From Psychromonas aquimarina ATCC BAA-1526 (GTDB lineage Bacteria; Pseudomonadota; Gammaproteobacteria; Enterobacterales; Psychromonadaceae), in NCBI RefSeq assembly GCF_000428725.1, contig NZ_AUAM01000032.1, positions 1 through 52,438 on the forward strand: a stretch of 52,438 nt of DNA. The letters are read 5' to 3'. The notes beneath the pieces were generated by a model, which ran no database searches, was not told where the DNA came from, and was given only the letters and a program-made list of their open reading frames with translations. Shown here in pieces: positions 1 to 9,265 of this stretch. The position numbers and the translations under genes were made by a program. The stretch's first letter is position 1; every line of letters begins with the position of its first letter.

Positions 1-255
1 GAGAGGGGATTTAGTGAGAGGATTGCATGTCTTTAGGCAGCAAGCACATCGATATCTTGGTAGGCCATGACTTGATCCCCAAGGTCTTAAACTAGTTGAC
101 TCACAATGTGGGCACTTGCGTAAAGTCGCCTTAATAGTTAACACTTCTTCAGTGGAGGTCTCACAATCATCAAGGGTATGATGAAGACGCTGTCGCTGAC
201 TGGGGGATAACTGTTTAAGCTGTTGTAAGAAAGGGATAAATTGTTGTTCATTCAT
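1..255 (-). CDS. IS1595-family transposase, N-terminal fragment
   Basis: An open frame of 85 codons runs from ATG at 255 off the window edge, beginning MNEQQFIPFLQQLKQL. It contains a zinc beta-ribbon with CPHC around residues 49-52 and a second pair, CACC, about 25 residues later. This is followed by a KTCNPLTKSPL stretch resembling the 'TFNALTGTPL' signature after the ribbon in IS1595-type transposases. The catalytic DDE/DDN core would lie beyond the edge, so whether the gene is intact cannot be judged. The same 11 N-terminal codons begin at the right edge of the window. It is the only clearly mobile protein seen here, apart from that second copy. Confidence 0.8.
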   Translation of the reverse strand, partial: MNEQQFIPFLQQLKQLSPSQRQRLHHTLDDCETSTEEVLTIKATLRKCPHCESTSLRPWGSSHGLPRYRCACCLKTCNPLTKSPL

Positions 256-329
256 GAGTGTAACCCGGTATCGTTATTCACACATGTATTAAGTATGGTA
301 GATCTACAACAGCTAACTAAGACATAGCC
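1..329 (-). mobile_element. IS1595-like insertion sequence, partial (left window edge)
   Basis: The inward end is an inverted-repeat-like terminus reading GGCTATGTCTTAGTTAGCTG on the minus strand (ending at 329), followed by a transposase start at 255. The window edge truncates the element. Its first 107 bases are identical to the element at 52332-52438, which points the opposite way. It abuts an 8-base T tract (330-337), which could be its AT-rich 8-bp target duplication, typical of IS1595-family elements, or the T tract of a terminator. Family assignment rests on the encoded N-terminal zinc ribbon. Confidence 0.8.
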
Positions 330-337
330 TTTTTTTT

Positions 338-457
338 GCCTGGATTCCGGGTATTAACCTGCTGCTTCAGGCAGTACAAACACTTCTTCTGTACACGTTA
401 CTGCTTAATAACTAAATACAGAAAAATAGAAGCACTGCATTATGCGGTGCTTTTTTT
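338..457 (+). ncRNA. terminator-ended repeat unit, possible small RNA, family unknown
   Basis: This 120-nt segment starts directly after a T tract (330-337) and ends in a strong intrinsic terminator (432-457). Its first ~35 nt (GCCTggatTCCGGGTATTAAC..CTGCTgcTTCAG) are repeated right after that terminator from 458 (GCCTtattTTCGGGTATTAAC.TGCTtgTTTCAG), so at least two tandem units existed. The IS has removed whatever hairpin preceded the first T tract. No ORF of note is present. It lies upstream of degS on the same strand, so it may be a small-RNA gene or an attenuator-like leader. I do not recognise a family. Confidence 0.4.
432..457 (+). terminator. intrinsic terminator of the left repeat unit
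   Basis: Stem AGCACTGCA / TGCGGTGCT (one T-G wobble) with a 3-nt loop, followed by seven T residues (451-457). It is on the plus strand, about 200 nt upstream of degS. Confidence 0.75.
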
Positions 458-661
458 GCCTTATTTTCGGGTATTAACTGCTTGTTTCAGATACAAGGCT
501 CTCTTATTTGGCTAGCTTACAGTTTAAAAACAAGATAATAAATCACTGGTGACGTTTATTTTTTAACCTCATGCTGCAGAATATACAATAAAATCCCACC
601 CTGCTTTCATTTTGTATATAATCTCCATCCTCTTTTCCCATTTATACTTGGCCTTAAACAG
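458..661 (+). promoter_or_regulatory. degS upstream region with a second partial repeat and a TATAAT -10
   Basis: Positions 458-495 repeat the start of the preceding unit. A perfect TATAAT lies at 617-622, about 40 nt before the degS ATG, but no convincing -35 is found at 16-18 bp. It could be an extended or activated promoter. No ORF is supported. The degS Shine-Dalgarno is weak. Confidence 0.35.
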
Positions 662-1777
662 ATGAATTTGAAAGCGCGTTTGCTGTATTTTGTAAAACCT
701 ATTTTCTGGGGCATTATTATTGCCTTGTTAGTTACTAACGGCGCACAATTCATAACAGTAGTCTCCTCTTTTTTAGATAATAATAAAGTTTCCGGCTATA
801 GTGATGCAGTTAAAAAAGCGGCACCAGCAGTAGTAAATATTTATTCACAGCAGTACCTGGACTCAAGCCTTGATAATCAGCAGCACCTGCAGCCTTCTGA
901 ATTAGGCTCCGGTATTATTGTTGATAAAAAGGGTTATATCCTGACTAACTTTCATGTGGTATCACAAGCCGATCAGATTCTTATTGCTCTGCAGGACGGC
1001 CGTTTATTTACCGCATCTATTGTCGGCAGTGATCTGATCACAGACCTTGCCGTCCTGCAGATAAAAGGTAATAACCTGCCGGTCATTCCCCAGAATATGC
1101 AGTACAAACCTCAGGTGGGAGATATTGTGCTTGCTATCGGCAACCCCTATAACTTAGGGCAGACCACCACCCAGGGAATCATCAGTGCAACCGGTCGAAA
1201 CGGCATGAGCTCTTCGGGACGTCAGGATTTTCTGCAGACCGATGCGGCAATTAATGAAGGCAACTCCGGAGGCGCCCTGATCAACAGCAGAGGAGAGCTG
1301 GTAGGCATTAACACTTCTGAGTTCTCCAGTAATAATACAGGCTTCAGCAGCGGTATCAGTTTTGCAGTTCCCTATAAGCTGTCACGCCGTATTATGCAGA
1401 GTCTGATTTCACAGGGGCGTGTTATTCGCGGTTCATTAGGTATAACTGCAGAGAACCTGGATCCGCTTCTAGCTAGACTGTGGGGATTAAAAGCACAGAA
1501 CAGTATTATTATCAAAAATATACACCCGGGCGGGCCGGCTTCAACAGCTGGTGTACAGGTTAATGATATTCTCCTGAAAATCGACGGTGTCGAGGTTGAA
1601 AATTTAATTATTGCGATGGATAAGGTAGCCGAAATAAAACCCGGTACTAAAGCTGTATTGACCCTGCTGCGCAAAGGTAATGAAATTGAGCTTGAGGTAG
1701 AAATTGGCGAGCTGAATAATATTCAGGCGCTGTCCAGAAAAGAGCAGGCTCAAACGCAGGAGCAGAATATAGAATAA
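662..1777 (+). CDS. degS: DegS, inner-membrane site-1 protease of the sigma-E envelope stress pathway
   Basis: A 371-residue HtrA-family serine protease. It has one N-terminal transmembrane anchor (about residues 12-34), a trypsin-like domain with catalytic triad H98 (TNFHVV), D128 (TDLAVL) and S202 (GNSGGAL), and one PDZ domain (about 255-355). The single PDZ plus membrane anchor separates DegS from DegP/DegQ, which have two PDZ domains and a signal peptide. Known role: it senses misfolded porin C-termini through the PDZ domain and makes the first cut in RseA to free sigma-E. The 3' tail (NIQALSRKEQAQTQEQNIE) is polar and extends past the PDZ. It is convergent with murA and shares a bidirectional hairpin with it. 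No degQ is adjacent. Confidence 0.93.
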   Translation: MNLKARLLYFVKPIFWGIIIALLVTNGAQFITVVSSFLDNNKVSGYSDAVKKAAPAVVNIYSQQYLDSSLDNQQHLQPSELGSGIIVDKKGYILTNFHVVSQADQILIALQDGRLFTASIVGSDLITDLAVLQIKGNNLPVIPQNMQYKPQVGDIVLAIGNPYNLGQTTTQGIISATGRNGMSSSGRQDFLQTDAAINEGNSGGALINSRGELVGINTSEFSSNNTGFSSGISFAVPYKLSRRIMQSLISQGRVIRGSLGITAENLDPLLARLWGLKAQNSIIIKNIHPGGPASTAGVQVNDILLKIDGVEVENLIIAMDKVAEIKPGTKAVLTLLRKGNEIELEVEIGELNNIQALSRKEQAQTQEQNIE

Positions 1778-1807
1778 AAAAAGGGGAGCTCAATGCTCCC
1801 CTCTATA
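1776..1807. terminator. bidirectional terminator between degS and murA
   Basis: Perfect 7-bp stem GGGGAGC (1783-1789) / GCTCCCC (1795-1801) with loop TCAAT. Seven A residues precede it, giving a T tract for the minus strand, and a T-rich stretch follows. It is strongest as the murA-side terminator. Confidence 0.8.
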
Positions 1808-1827
1808 TTTAACAGCCAAAATAAAAA

Positions 1828-3087
<1,260 letters not shown>

Positions 3088-3107
3088 CTAACTATCCTTT
3101 CCGCTTA

Positions 3108-3356
3108 CTAAATAAAATGTTTTTGTTTTTGCCACTCATCTGGCGTTAATGCTTTAATCGTTAAAGCATGAATTGCGTTACTTGCTATCTCTTCAGTTAA
3201 AGGCCCGTAAACAATCTGCTGCTTTTTAACCCGGCTTAAATCACAAAAGATCTCACCAACAGCTATCACTTGAAATGTACCATTTTCACCTTTAACGATG
3301 CATTCATCGAGTACTAATGCCTGCTCTAATTTTTCTTTAATTGCTTCAATATTCAT
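3108..3356 (-). CDS. ibaG: BolA-family protein IbaG
   Basis: Small BolA/IbaG protein of 82 residues from the ATG at 3356. The conserved block FQVIAVGEIFCDLSRVKKQQ.VYGPL and the IHALTIKALTPDEW end match E. coli IbaG (YrbA) closely. BolA-like proteins partner with monothiol glutaredoxins in Fe-S handling, and IbaG has been linked to acid tolerance. An in-frame GTG at 3368 overlaps the mlaB stop and would add four residues. I prefer the internal ATG because GTGGAGC supplies a GGAG Shine-Dalgarno at proper spacing. It sits between mlaB and murA as in enterics. Confidence 0.9.
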   Translation of the reverse strand: MNIEAIKEKLEQALVLDECIVKGENGTFQVIAVGEIFCDLSRVKKQQIVYGPLTEEIASNAIHALTIKALTPDEWQKQKHFI

Positions 3357-3367
3357 TGAATGCTCCA

Positions 3368-3625
3368 CTATTTGAAGAGGAAACTTACCCCATATAAATC
3401 GGCTAAGATGGTTATTTTTTCAGGTACCCCGATAAAGGATAAGCCGGGATTATTCGTTTTTATCTGTACTAAATATGCAAGACCTGCGGAGTCTATGTTT
3501 ATTAACTGTTGTAAATCAATTGTTTTTACATCTTGATAAACCGCAGATAACTTGCCGGCAGCTAATTCACTGAGTATCAGGCTCCCAGTTAATCGCATTG
3601 TCCCGTTATTTATTGTGTTAGTCAC
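3368..3625 (-). CDS. mlaB: MlaB, STAS-domain subunit of the Mla lipid transporter
   Basis: An 85-residue single STAS domain with INIDSAGLAYLVQIK, the loop region that carries the conserved Ser/Thr in MlaB proteins. MlaB binds the MlaF ATPase in the cytosol and is needed for assembly and activity of MlaFEDB. The start overlaps the mlaC stop by four bases (ATGA), implying translational coupling. It is shorter than E. coli MlaB (97 residues) but complete for the fold. Confidence 0.85.
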   Translation of the reverse strand: MTNTINNGTMRLTGSLILSELAAGKLSAVYQDVKTIDLQQLINIDSAGLAYLVQIKTNNPGLSFIGVPEKITILADLYGVSFLFK

Positions 3626-4236
3626 GAGGAAAACTCACTGTTTTTTTTCTCTAACAGCTGAATAACGTGGTTAATACCTTTTTTCTTAATTAAGTCATTA
3701 ATTTCAGACTGTTTAGTATTAAGCATACTGATCCCTTCTGCTATCACGTCAAAAACTTTCCACTCACCGGTTTTCTTGTTTTTGCGTAATTTAAACGCCA
3801 GCTGAGTCAGCTGTTCATTCTTATCTCGGATTCTAACAGGAATGCTCACTATTTTCTTATCAGTAAAATGAGTATTGTCTAATATTTCAATCTGCTGCTG
3901 ATCATATTTAAACAAGATATTCCCGTAAGCATTCACCAGATAAGTACGAAATGCATTAACAAAATCATTTCTCTGTACCTTAGAGGTCTCTTTTAAATGA
4001 CTGCCCATCACTTTATAAGCGGCATATTTATAATCAAAATAGGGGAGTAATTCTTCTTCAATAACAACCTGTATATAATCCGGCTCTTCCTGCAGATGCT
4101 CCTTTTCAGCATTAATTCGAGCAAAGGTATTAATCGAAACAGAATGGATAACCTGATTAGGGTTACTCATATCAACTTCATTTGCAGCTGCAAAAGTACT
4201 GCACAGTATTAATAAAACAATAGATAAAATTCGCAT
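3622..4236 (-). CDS. mlaC: MlaC, periplasmic phospholipid carrier
   Basis: A 204-residue Ttg2D/MlaC-family protein with a signal peptide (MRILSIVLLILCSTFAAA, cleaved near residue 18). The mature domain contains the conserved VIHSV, 'LPYFDYKYAAYKVMG' and 'FVNAFRTYLVNAYGNIL' segments. It shuttles phospholipid across the periplasm between the MlaA-porin complex and MlaFEDB. Its start overlaps the mlaD stop as TAATG. No mlaA gene is in the window, which is normal since mlaA is usually unlinked. Confidence 0.93.
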   Translation of the reverse strand: MRILSIVLLILCSTFAAANEVDMSNPNQVIHSVSINTFARINAEKEHLQEEPDYIQVVIEEELLPYFDYKYAAYKVMGSHLKETSKVQRNDFVNAFRTYLVNAYGNILFKYDQQQIEILDNTHFTDKKIVSIPVRIRDKNEQLTQLAFKLRKNKKTGEWKVFDVIAEGISMLNTKQSEINDLIKKKGINHVIQLLEKKNSEFSS

Positions 4237-4706
4237 TAATTATCCTTATTCATTGAATAAATAAACTGACCGATTAAGTCCTCAAGCACCAAAGCTGATT
4301 TTGTATCTTCAATACTGTCGCCGTCTGCTAACATTTCAATATCGTCATCAATAAATCCAGGCTGAATACCGATATACTGCTCACCTAATAAACCAGAGGT
4401 CAAAATAGCCAGAGAGGATGTTTCCGGATAAAAGCCCGTATTTTCAAACATAGCTAAACGCACCACAGGTGTATAAGTTTTTTGATCCAGGTGAATCTCT
4501 TCCACCCTCCCGACAACAACACCGCCGAGTTTAACCGGCGCACGTACCTTTAATCCGCCGACATTTGAAAAATTTGCATAAAGAGTATAGCTGCGGCCCT
4601 CTCCTTTTAATGAAACACCAGCAACGCTAAAAGCTAATAACGCTAACGCAACCACAGATGCGATAACAAAAGCACCAACCCATAACTCTAATCTTTTCTG
4701 TAACAT
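4236..4706 (-). CDS. mlaD: MlaD, MCE-domain subunit of the Mla transporter
   Basis: A 156-residue protein with one N-terminal transmembrane helix (about residues 10-32) and a single MCE domain (about 40-118) containing 'YANFSNVGGLKVRAPVKLGGVVVGRV'. Known to form a hexameric lipid-binding ring on the periplasmic face of MlaE. It is somewhat shorter than E. coli MlaD (183 residues), the difference being the C-terminal tail after the MCE domain. It lies 26 nt after mlaE and overlaps mlaC. Confidence 0.93.
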   Translation of the reverse strand: MLQKRLELWVGAFVIASVVALALLAFSVAGVSLKGEGRSYTLYANFSNVGGLKVRAPVKLGGVVVGRVEEIHLDQKTYTPVVRLAMFENTGFYPETSSLAILTSGLLGEQYIGIQPGFIDDDIEMLADGDSIEDTKSALVLEDLIGQFIYSMNKDN

Positions 4707-4732
4707 ATTAATTCCAATTCTTCCGTAGCCGG

Positions 4733-5512
4733 TTACATGCCGAACATAAATACAGTTAAAACAAAATCCATTGCTAATACTAGTAATGATGAAACAACAA
4801 CAGTCTGCGTTGTTGCTTTACTGATCCCCTGCGCTGTAGGTATAACGTGATAACCGTTATAAAGTGCAACCCAGGTGATCATAACCGCAAAAATAACACT
4901 TTTAATAATACCGTTGCCTACATCAGGCAGATACTCCACACTGCCCTGCATAACAGACCAGTAAGCACCGCCGTCAATGCCCATCCAGCTAACGCCGATT
5001 AAATAACCTCCCCAGATGGCAATGACATTAAACAGCAGTGTCAGCATGGGCAGGGTTACAATACCGGCATAAAAACGCGGCGCAATTACCCGTTTCAACG
5101 GAGAAACAGCCATCATTTCCATACTGGCAAGCTGCTCGGTGCTCTGCATTAAACCTATTTCAGCCGTTAAAGCCGATCCGGCCCGGCCGGCAAAAAGTAA
5201 TGCTGCAACAACTGGACCTAATTCACGCAGCAGCGATAAAGCCACCATGCTGCCTAAACTCTGTTCAGCGGCATAATCGACTAAAACATAATAGCCCTGC
5301 AGGCCTAAAACCATACCGATAAACAGGCCGGATGTTAAAATAATCGGCAAAGATAAAATACCAAGCTGAAATATCTGCCCTGTAAACAGCGAAAACAGTT
5401 TAGGGTGAGGTGCTCCCCAGACGGTGCGCAGCAGCAGCAGAGCTGATTTTCCAGCCGTACGCGTCAGCTCTAAACTAATACGCCCGACGGATCTTACATA
5501 AGTGCTTATCAT
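4733..5512 (-). CDS. mlaE: MlaE, permease of the Mla lipid ABC transporter
   Basis: A 259-residue MlaE/Ttg2B permease with an amphipathic N-terminal segment and five or so hydrophobic helices. The conserved '[37 protein letters not shown]' block contains the coupling region that contacts MlaF. It works with MlaF, MlaB and MlaD to maintain outer-membrane lipid asymmetry. The ATG overlaps the mlaF stop by four bases (ATGA). Confidence 0.95.
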   Translation of the reverse strand: MISTYVRSVGRISLELTRTAGKSALLLLRTVWGAPHPKLFSLFTGQIFQLGILSLPIILTSGLFIGMVLGLQGYYVLVDYAAEQSLGSMVALSLLRELGPVVAALLFAGRAGSALTAEIGLMQSTEQLASMEMMAVSPLKRVIAPRFYAGIVTLPMLTLLFNVIAIWGGYLIGVSWMGIDGGAYWSVMQGSVEYLPDVGNGIIKSVIFAVMITWVALYNGYHVIPTAQGISKATTQTVVVSSLLVLAMDFVLTVFMFGM

Positions 5513-6318
5513 TTATTCACCCTGTGCAGCTCGGAACGAAAATCATCACTTTTAAAGTGAAAAGGTACCGGGCCGTCACTTCTGCCGTGCAGAAACTGCT
5601 GTAATAACGGGTTATCCGTCTGCTGTAATATTGAATCAGCCGGCCCCTGAGCTATAATTTTCTGCTCCGCTAACACATAAACATTATCAGCAATCGCCAG
5701 TACTTCATTAACATCATGAGAAACAATAATGGAGGTCAGGCCCAGTATATCATTAAGCTGCTTAACCAGTTTTAATAATACATTCATAGAAATCGGATCC
5801 TGCCCGGTAAAAGGTTCATCATATAATATCAGCTCAGGATCCAGTGCTATTGCACGGGCAAGCGCAACACGTCTTGCCATGCCTCCGGAAAGCTCAGAAG
5901 GCTTTAAATCTTTTGCACCGCGCAGTCCAACCGCTTCTAACTTCATTAAGACCAAAGTAGATATTAATGACTCTTCAAGTTGAAAATGTTCGCGCAGCGG
6001 AAAAGCGACATTCTCAAATACACTCAGCTCATTAAATAAAGCACCGCTTTGAAATAACATGCCCATTTTCTTACGGGCTTCATACAACAGCTGGTCAGAG
6101 CAGTTATGAATAGGGATATCATTAAAAATGATCTCACCACTATCCACAGGCAGCTGTCCGCCGATAAGCTTAAGCAGAGTCGTTTTTCCGATACCGCTGG
6201 GCCCGAGAATAGCCGTTATTTTGCCGCGCTCAAATTCGAAACATAAATTATCAAATAATAATCGTTCATTTCGTGAGAAGCAGAGATTGTTTATAAAAAG
6301 ATGGCGTGCCTGTTTCAT
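5509..6318 (-). CDS. mlaF: MlaF, ATPase of the Mla lipid ABC transporter
   Basis: A 269-residue ABC ATPase: Walker [10 protein letters not shown] (39-47), signature LSGGM (143-147), Walker B LILYDEPF (163-170) and a switch histidine in IIVSHD. The 'LSGGMARR' form of the signature and the gene order mlaFEDCB identify it as MlaF. It is the first gene of the minus-strand operon and divergent from kdsC. A good sigma-70-like promoter lies just upstream (6355-6383). Confidence 0.95.
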   Translation of the reverse strand: MKQARHLFINNLCFSRNERLLFDNLCFEFERGKITAILGPSGIGKTTLLKLIGGQLPVDSGEIIFNDIPIHNCSDQLLYEARKKMGMLFQSGALFNELSVFENVAFPLREHFQLEESLISTLVLMKLEAVGLRGAKDLKPSELSGGMARRVALARAIALDPELILYDEPFTGQDPISMNVLLKLVKQLNDILGLTSIIVSHDVNEVLAIADNVYVLAEQKIIAQGPADSILQQTDNPLLQQFLHGRSDGPVPFHFKSDDFRSELHRVNK

Positions 6319-6354
6319 TGCTAGCTGTTATCTATATATCTAAAATTAATCAAT

Positions 6355-6383
6355 ATTGTAAGGTTATGCTCATACATATACAA
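6355..6383 (-). promoter_or_regulatory. probable sigma-70 promoter of the mla-murA operon
   Basis: On the minus strand TTGTAT (6383-6378) is followed after exactly 17 bp by TACAAT (6360-6355), about 37 nt before the mlaF ATG. Predicted from sequence only. Confidence 0.5.
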
Positions 6384-6720
6384 ATAATTAAATTCTAAAG
6401 CGCTAAACAGCTGTACAGCCCCTTTACTTAAGATAACAACCCGCTTTTACGTTGTAAGTTTATTTTTCATTTAATAAAATGCACCAGTAAACTTTTGTAA
6501 AGCTTTAACAAAAGAACATTTATTATAAAAACCATGGAAGGATATATGCACATTTCTGATCTGAAGGAAGCAGATATTCACTGCCATTATACCTTTTATC
6601 ACGATTTTACTTATACCTCTGTTGCTAAACGGTAAATCATTACTCGCGTTGCCGACGGCATTTTGTTATTTTATTCAATTGCCCTCACTTGCGGCATAAT
6701 AAGAATTAATCGAGAATAAA
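6384..6720. other. mlaF-kdsC divergent intergenic region where yrbG and kdsD are expected
   Basis: In E. coli the calcium/cation antiporter gene yrbG and the arabinose-5-phosphate isomerase gene kdsD separate mlaF from kdsC. Here only non-coding sequence and one tiny ORF (6546-6635) are found. A CATAAT hexamer at 6695-6700, about 20 nt before kdsC, could be a -10. No clear remnant of either missing gene was recognised by eye. Confidence 0.6.
6546..6635 (+). CDS. possible 29-codon small ORF
   Basis: ATG at 6546 is preceded by GGAAGGATAT, a good Shine-Dalgarno (AAGGA) about 4-5 nt before the start; an upstream in-frame ATG at 6534 would give 33 codons. The peptide begins MHISDLKEADIHCHYTFYH and ends VAKR. 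It is rich in His and aromatic residues, has no signal peptide or membrane segment, and matches nothing I know. It could be a genuine small protein, a leader peptide for kdsC, or chance. Only conservation in relatives would decide. Confidence 0.2.
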   Translation: MHISDLKEADIHCHYTFYHDFTYTSVAKR

Positions 6721-7269
6721 ATGATCACAACGCCTTACGGACAAGTCAGCACTGAAAATTATCAAAGGGCTGAAAAAATTAAACTGCTTATATGCGATGT
6801 TGACGGGGTATTCTCTGATGGACGCATCTATTTAGGCAACCAGGGGGAAGAGTTAAAAGCTTTTCATACTAAGGACGGCTTCGGGATTAAAGCCATATTA
6901 AATATCGGCATCAGTGTCGCCATTATAACAGGCCGCCAGTCAAATATTGTTGAAAACAGAATGAAAGCGCTGGGTGTACCTTATATATTCCAAGGTCAGG
7001 AAGACAAATTAACAGTTTACCAGTCTTTATTAACTACACTTAATTTAACACCGCAGCAGGTAGGTTATATTGGAGACGACATGGTTGATCTTCCGGTTAT
7101 CCGGGACTGCGGCTTAGGTATCGCAGTACGGGACGCTCACCCGCAGGTATTACAAGGTGCAGACTTAATTACCCATATTAACGGCGGCTTCGGCGCGGTA
7201 CGAGAAGTGTGTGATCTATTTTTACAGTGCGCAGATAAACTTGATATCACACAGGGCAAAAGTGAATAG
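6721..7269 (+). CDS. kdsC: 3-deoxy-D-manno-octulosonate 8-phosphate phosphatase
   Basis: A 182-residue HAD-superfamily C0-type phosphatase with no cap domain. Nucleophile motif ICDVDGVFSDG (D26, D28), ITGRQS as motif II, and GDDMVDLPV as the C-terminal acidic motif. It removes phosphate from KDO-8-P to give KDO for lipid A-core assembly. It is the first gene of the kdsC-lptCAB cluster and abuts lptC with no gap. KdsD, the upstream enzyme normally encoded immediately before it, is missing here. Confidence 0.95.
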   Translation: MITTPYGQVSTENYQRAEKIKLLICDVDGVFSDGRIYLGNQGEELKAFHTKDGFGIKAILNIGISVAIITGRQSNIVENRMKALGVPYIFQGQEDKLTVYQSLLTTLNLTPQQVGYIGDDMVDLPVIRDCGLGIAVRDAHPQVLQGADLITHINGGFGAVREVCDLFLQCADKLDITQGKSE

Positions 7270-7833
7270 ATGAACAAACGCCAGAGTATCCCATTTGTTT
7301 TATTATTAGCAGCCTTTTTATTATGGTTATATTTCAAACCAGAAACCGTGCTGCCGGAATTACCCGAACATCACCCTAGCTATATAGCCAATAATGTTAA
7401 CAGCACGCATTTTGATGAGACAGGTCTGATCAGTCACAAAATTTTTGCAGATAAAGCGACCAGTTTCACTGAAAAAAATATTACAGTCTTTGAGAAGCCG
7501 AAAGTCATTGTTTATATTCATAATGAAGAAACAGATAATACAACTGTCTGGCAGGTAACCAGTGAGGACGCAGTACTTCACGAGCAGAACCGCTTAGAAC
7601 TAACAAATAATGTATGGTTAAAAAATCTCAGTTTAGATCAGCTGGTACAGTCTATGGCAACTGAAAAGTTAACAGTTCTACTCGATGAAAACGAGGTCAG
7701 CAGTGACCTGTTTGTAACCTGGTTAGGACCGCAGATGAAGCAGCAGGGGGTTGGGATGTGGGCCTCTTTAGTGACAGAAGAATTAATTGTTAAAGACCAA
7801 ATCAAAACGGTATACCTAAATGAAAAAAAATAA
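7270..7833 (+). CDS. lptC: LptC, inner-membrane LPS export protein
   Basis: A 187-residue protein with one N-terminal transmembrane helix (about residues 7-22) and a periplasmic beta-jellyroll domain. The start codon directly follows the kdsC stop and the end overlaps lptA by 14 bases, as in enterics. LptC accepts LPS from LptB2FG and passes it to LptA. Sequence conservation is low in this family, so the call rests on size, topology and position. Confidence 0.88.
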   Translation: MNKRQSIPFVLLLAAFLLWLYFKPETVLPELPEHHPSYIANNVNSTHFDETGLISHKIFADKATSFTEKNITVFEKPKVIVYIHNEETDNTTVWQVTSEDAVLHEQNRLELTNNVWLKNLSLDQLVQSMATEKLTVLLDENEVSSDLFVTWLGPQMKQQGVGMWASLVTEELIVKDQIKTVYLNEKK

Positions 7834-8485
7834 CCTAAGTATCATGTTCAGCATATTATTCTTTTCATGCTCCAGCTTTGCGCTGCAGTCTGACTTTGAT
7901 CAGCCGATTAATGTCAGTTCAGTCAGTCAGCATGCGAAAATGAAAAGCAATACAGTTGTCTTTCAAAAAGATGTACTGCTGACCCAGGGCACGATCAAAA
8001 TAACCGGTGATAAGCTGACCGTTATCCGCGGTAAAAAGCCGAACCATGAAGTGATGACCGCTGAAGGAAAAGTTGCTACTTTTTACCAGACGCAGGATGA
8101 CGGCAAACCTTTTGATGCGGAAGCAGACAGCATTCGTTATGAGGTTGCCAAGGGTAAAATAACCCTCACTGGTAATGCACAGGTGAAGCAGCTTGACAGC
8201 CAGATTAACGGCGCAAAAATAATTTACTTTCTGGAAACTGAAGAGTTGATAGTTAATACCGCTGAAGGTAAAGGTGAACGTGTTAAAACTGTATTTTTAC
8301 CGGCTCAGTTTGAAAAAAATAAAACTGCACAGCCGTCCGAAAAGAGCAGTGACAATGCCCCTTCTGAGCAAGTAGAAGGCAAGACTGAAAAAACAAGCTC
8401 TGATAAATCAGAAATTAATACTGAAAATTCAGTCTCAGATAAATCAGCAGTCGACACAGAAACCACTACAGAAAAAGAAGAATAA
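7820..8485 (+). CDS. lptA: LptA, periplasmic LPS-bridge protein, with an extended acidic tail
   Basis: A 221-residue protein with a signal peptide ([21 protein letters not shown]) and an OstA-type jellyroll domain containing 'DQPINVSS' and '[23 protein letters not shown]'. Known role: LptA polymerises into the periplasmic bridge carrying LPS from LptC to LptD. E. coli LptA has 185 residues. Here about 50 residues after the fold form a low-complexity Ser/Thr/Glu/Lys tail with repeated SDKS motifs, which could arise by slippage and is probably disordered. lptB follows after 5 nt. Confidence 0.92.
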   Translation: MKKNNLSIMFSILFFSCSSFALQSDFDQPINVSSVSQHAKMKSNTVVFQKDVLLTQGTIKITGDKLTVIRGKKPNHEVMTAEGKVATFYQTQDDGKPFDAEADSIRYEVAKGKITLTGNAQVKQLDSQINGAKIIYFLETEELIVNTAEGKGERVKTVFLPAQFEKNKTAQPSEKSSDNAPSEQVEGKTEKTSSDKSEINTENSVSDKSAVDTETTTEKEE

Positions 8486-8490
8486 GCATA

Positions 8491-9216
8491 ATGGCTGAAT
8501 TAATAGCGAAAGGTTTAGTAAAAAGCTACAAAGGCCGCACGGTCGTAAACGGTGTCGCTTTAACGGTAAAAACAGGTGAAATTGTCGGTTTACTTGGCCC
8601 AAACGGTGCGGGAAAAACAACATCATTTTATATGGTAGTCGGTTTAGTTAAACAAGATGAAGGCTCTATCATCATTGATAATGAAGATATTTCTCATCAG
8701 CCGATGCATATTCGTGCACAAAAGGGTATCGGTTACCTGCCCCAGGAAGCTTCAATATTTCGACGCTTAACAGTAACTGAAAATATTATGGGTATTCTGC
8801 AGACACGTAAAGAACTAACCAACCAGCAGCGCGAAGATAAACTAAACACCCTGCTGGAAGAGTTCCATATTACTCATATTCGCGACAATAAGGGCATGAG
8901 CCTTTCCGGTGGTGAACGCCGCCGAGTTGAAATAGCACGGGCACTGGCGACTGAGCCTAAATTTATTCTCCTGGATGAACCTTTTGCCGGTGTTGACCCA
9001 ATATCTGTTATTGATATCAAAAATATTATCCAGCAGCTGCGTGACCGCGGATTAGGTGTATTAATCACCGATCACAACGTACGCGAAACATTAGATGTAT
9101 GTCAGCACTCCTATATAGTGAGCCATGGTGAAATTATTGCAGTCGGCACACAAGAAGAAATATTAGCTAACGATCATGTAAAACAAGTATATCTTGGCGA
9201 AGAATTTAAACTATAG
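8491..9216 (+). CDS. lptB: LptB, ATPase of the LPS export transporter
   Basis: A 241-residue ABC ATPase: Walker [10 protein letters not shown] (36-44), Q-loop '[13 protein letters not shown]', signature LSGGERRR, Walker [14 protein letters not shown] and switch [13 protein letters not shown]. The '[14 protein letters not shown]' and 'DHNVRETL' stretches are diagnostic of LptB. It powers LPS extraction by LptB2FG; lptF and lptG are usually unlinked and are not here. It lies 5 nt after lptA and 49 nt before rpoN. Confidence 0.97.
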   Translation: MAELIAKGLVKSYKGRTVVNGVALTVKTGEIVGLLGPNGAGKTTSFYMVVGLVKQDEGSIIIDNEDISHQPMHIRAQKGIGYLPQEASIFRRLTVTENIMGILQTRKELTNQQREDKLNTLLEEFHITHIRDNKGMSLSGGERRRVEIARALATEPKFILLDEPFAGVDPISVIDIKNIIQQLRDRGLGVLITDHNVRETLDVCQHSYIVSHGEIIAVGTQEEILANDHVKQVYLGEEFKL

Positions 9217-9265
9217 TTTATAATAACTTACACTCTTTATTTCCCGGATTAGGAAAAATATTTTG

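Noticed and set aside
9263..9265. TTG start for rpoN
   Set aside because: The next codon is ATG and gives the conserved MKQGLQL start.
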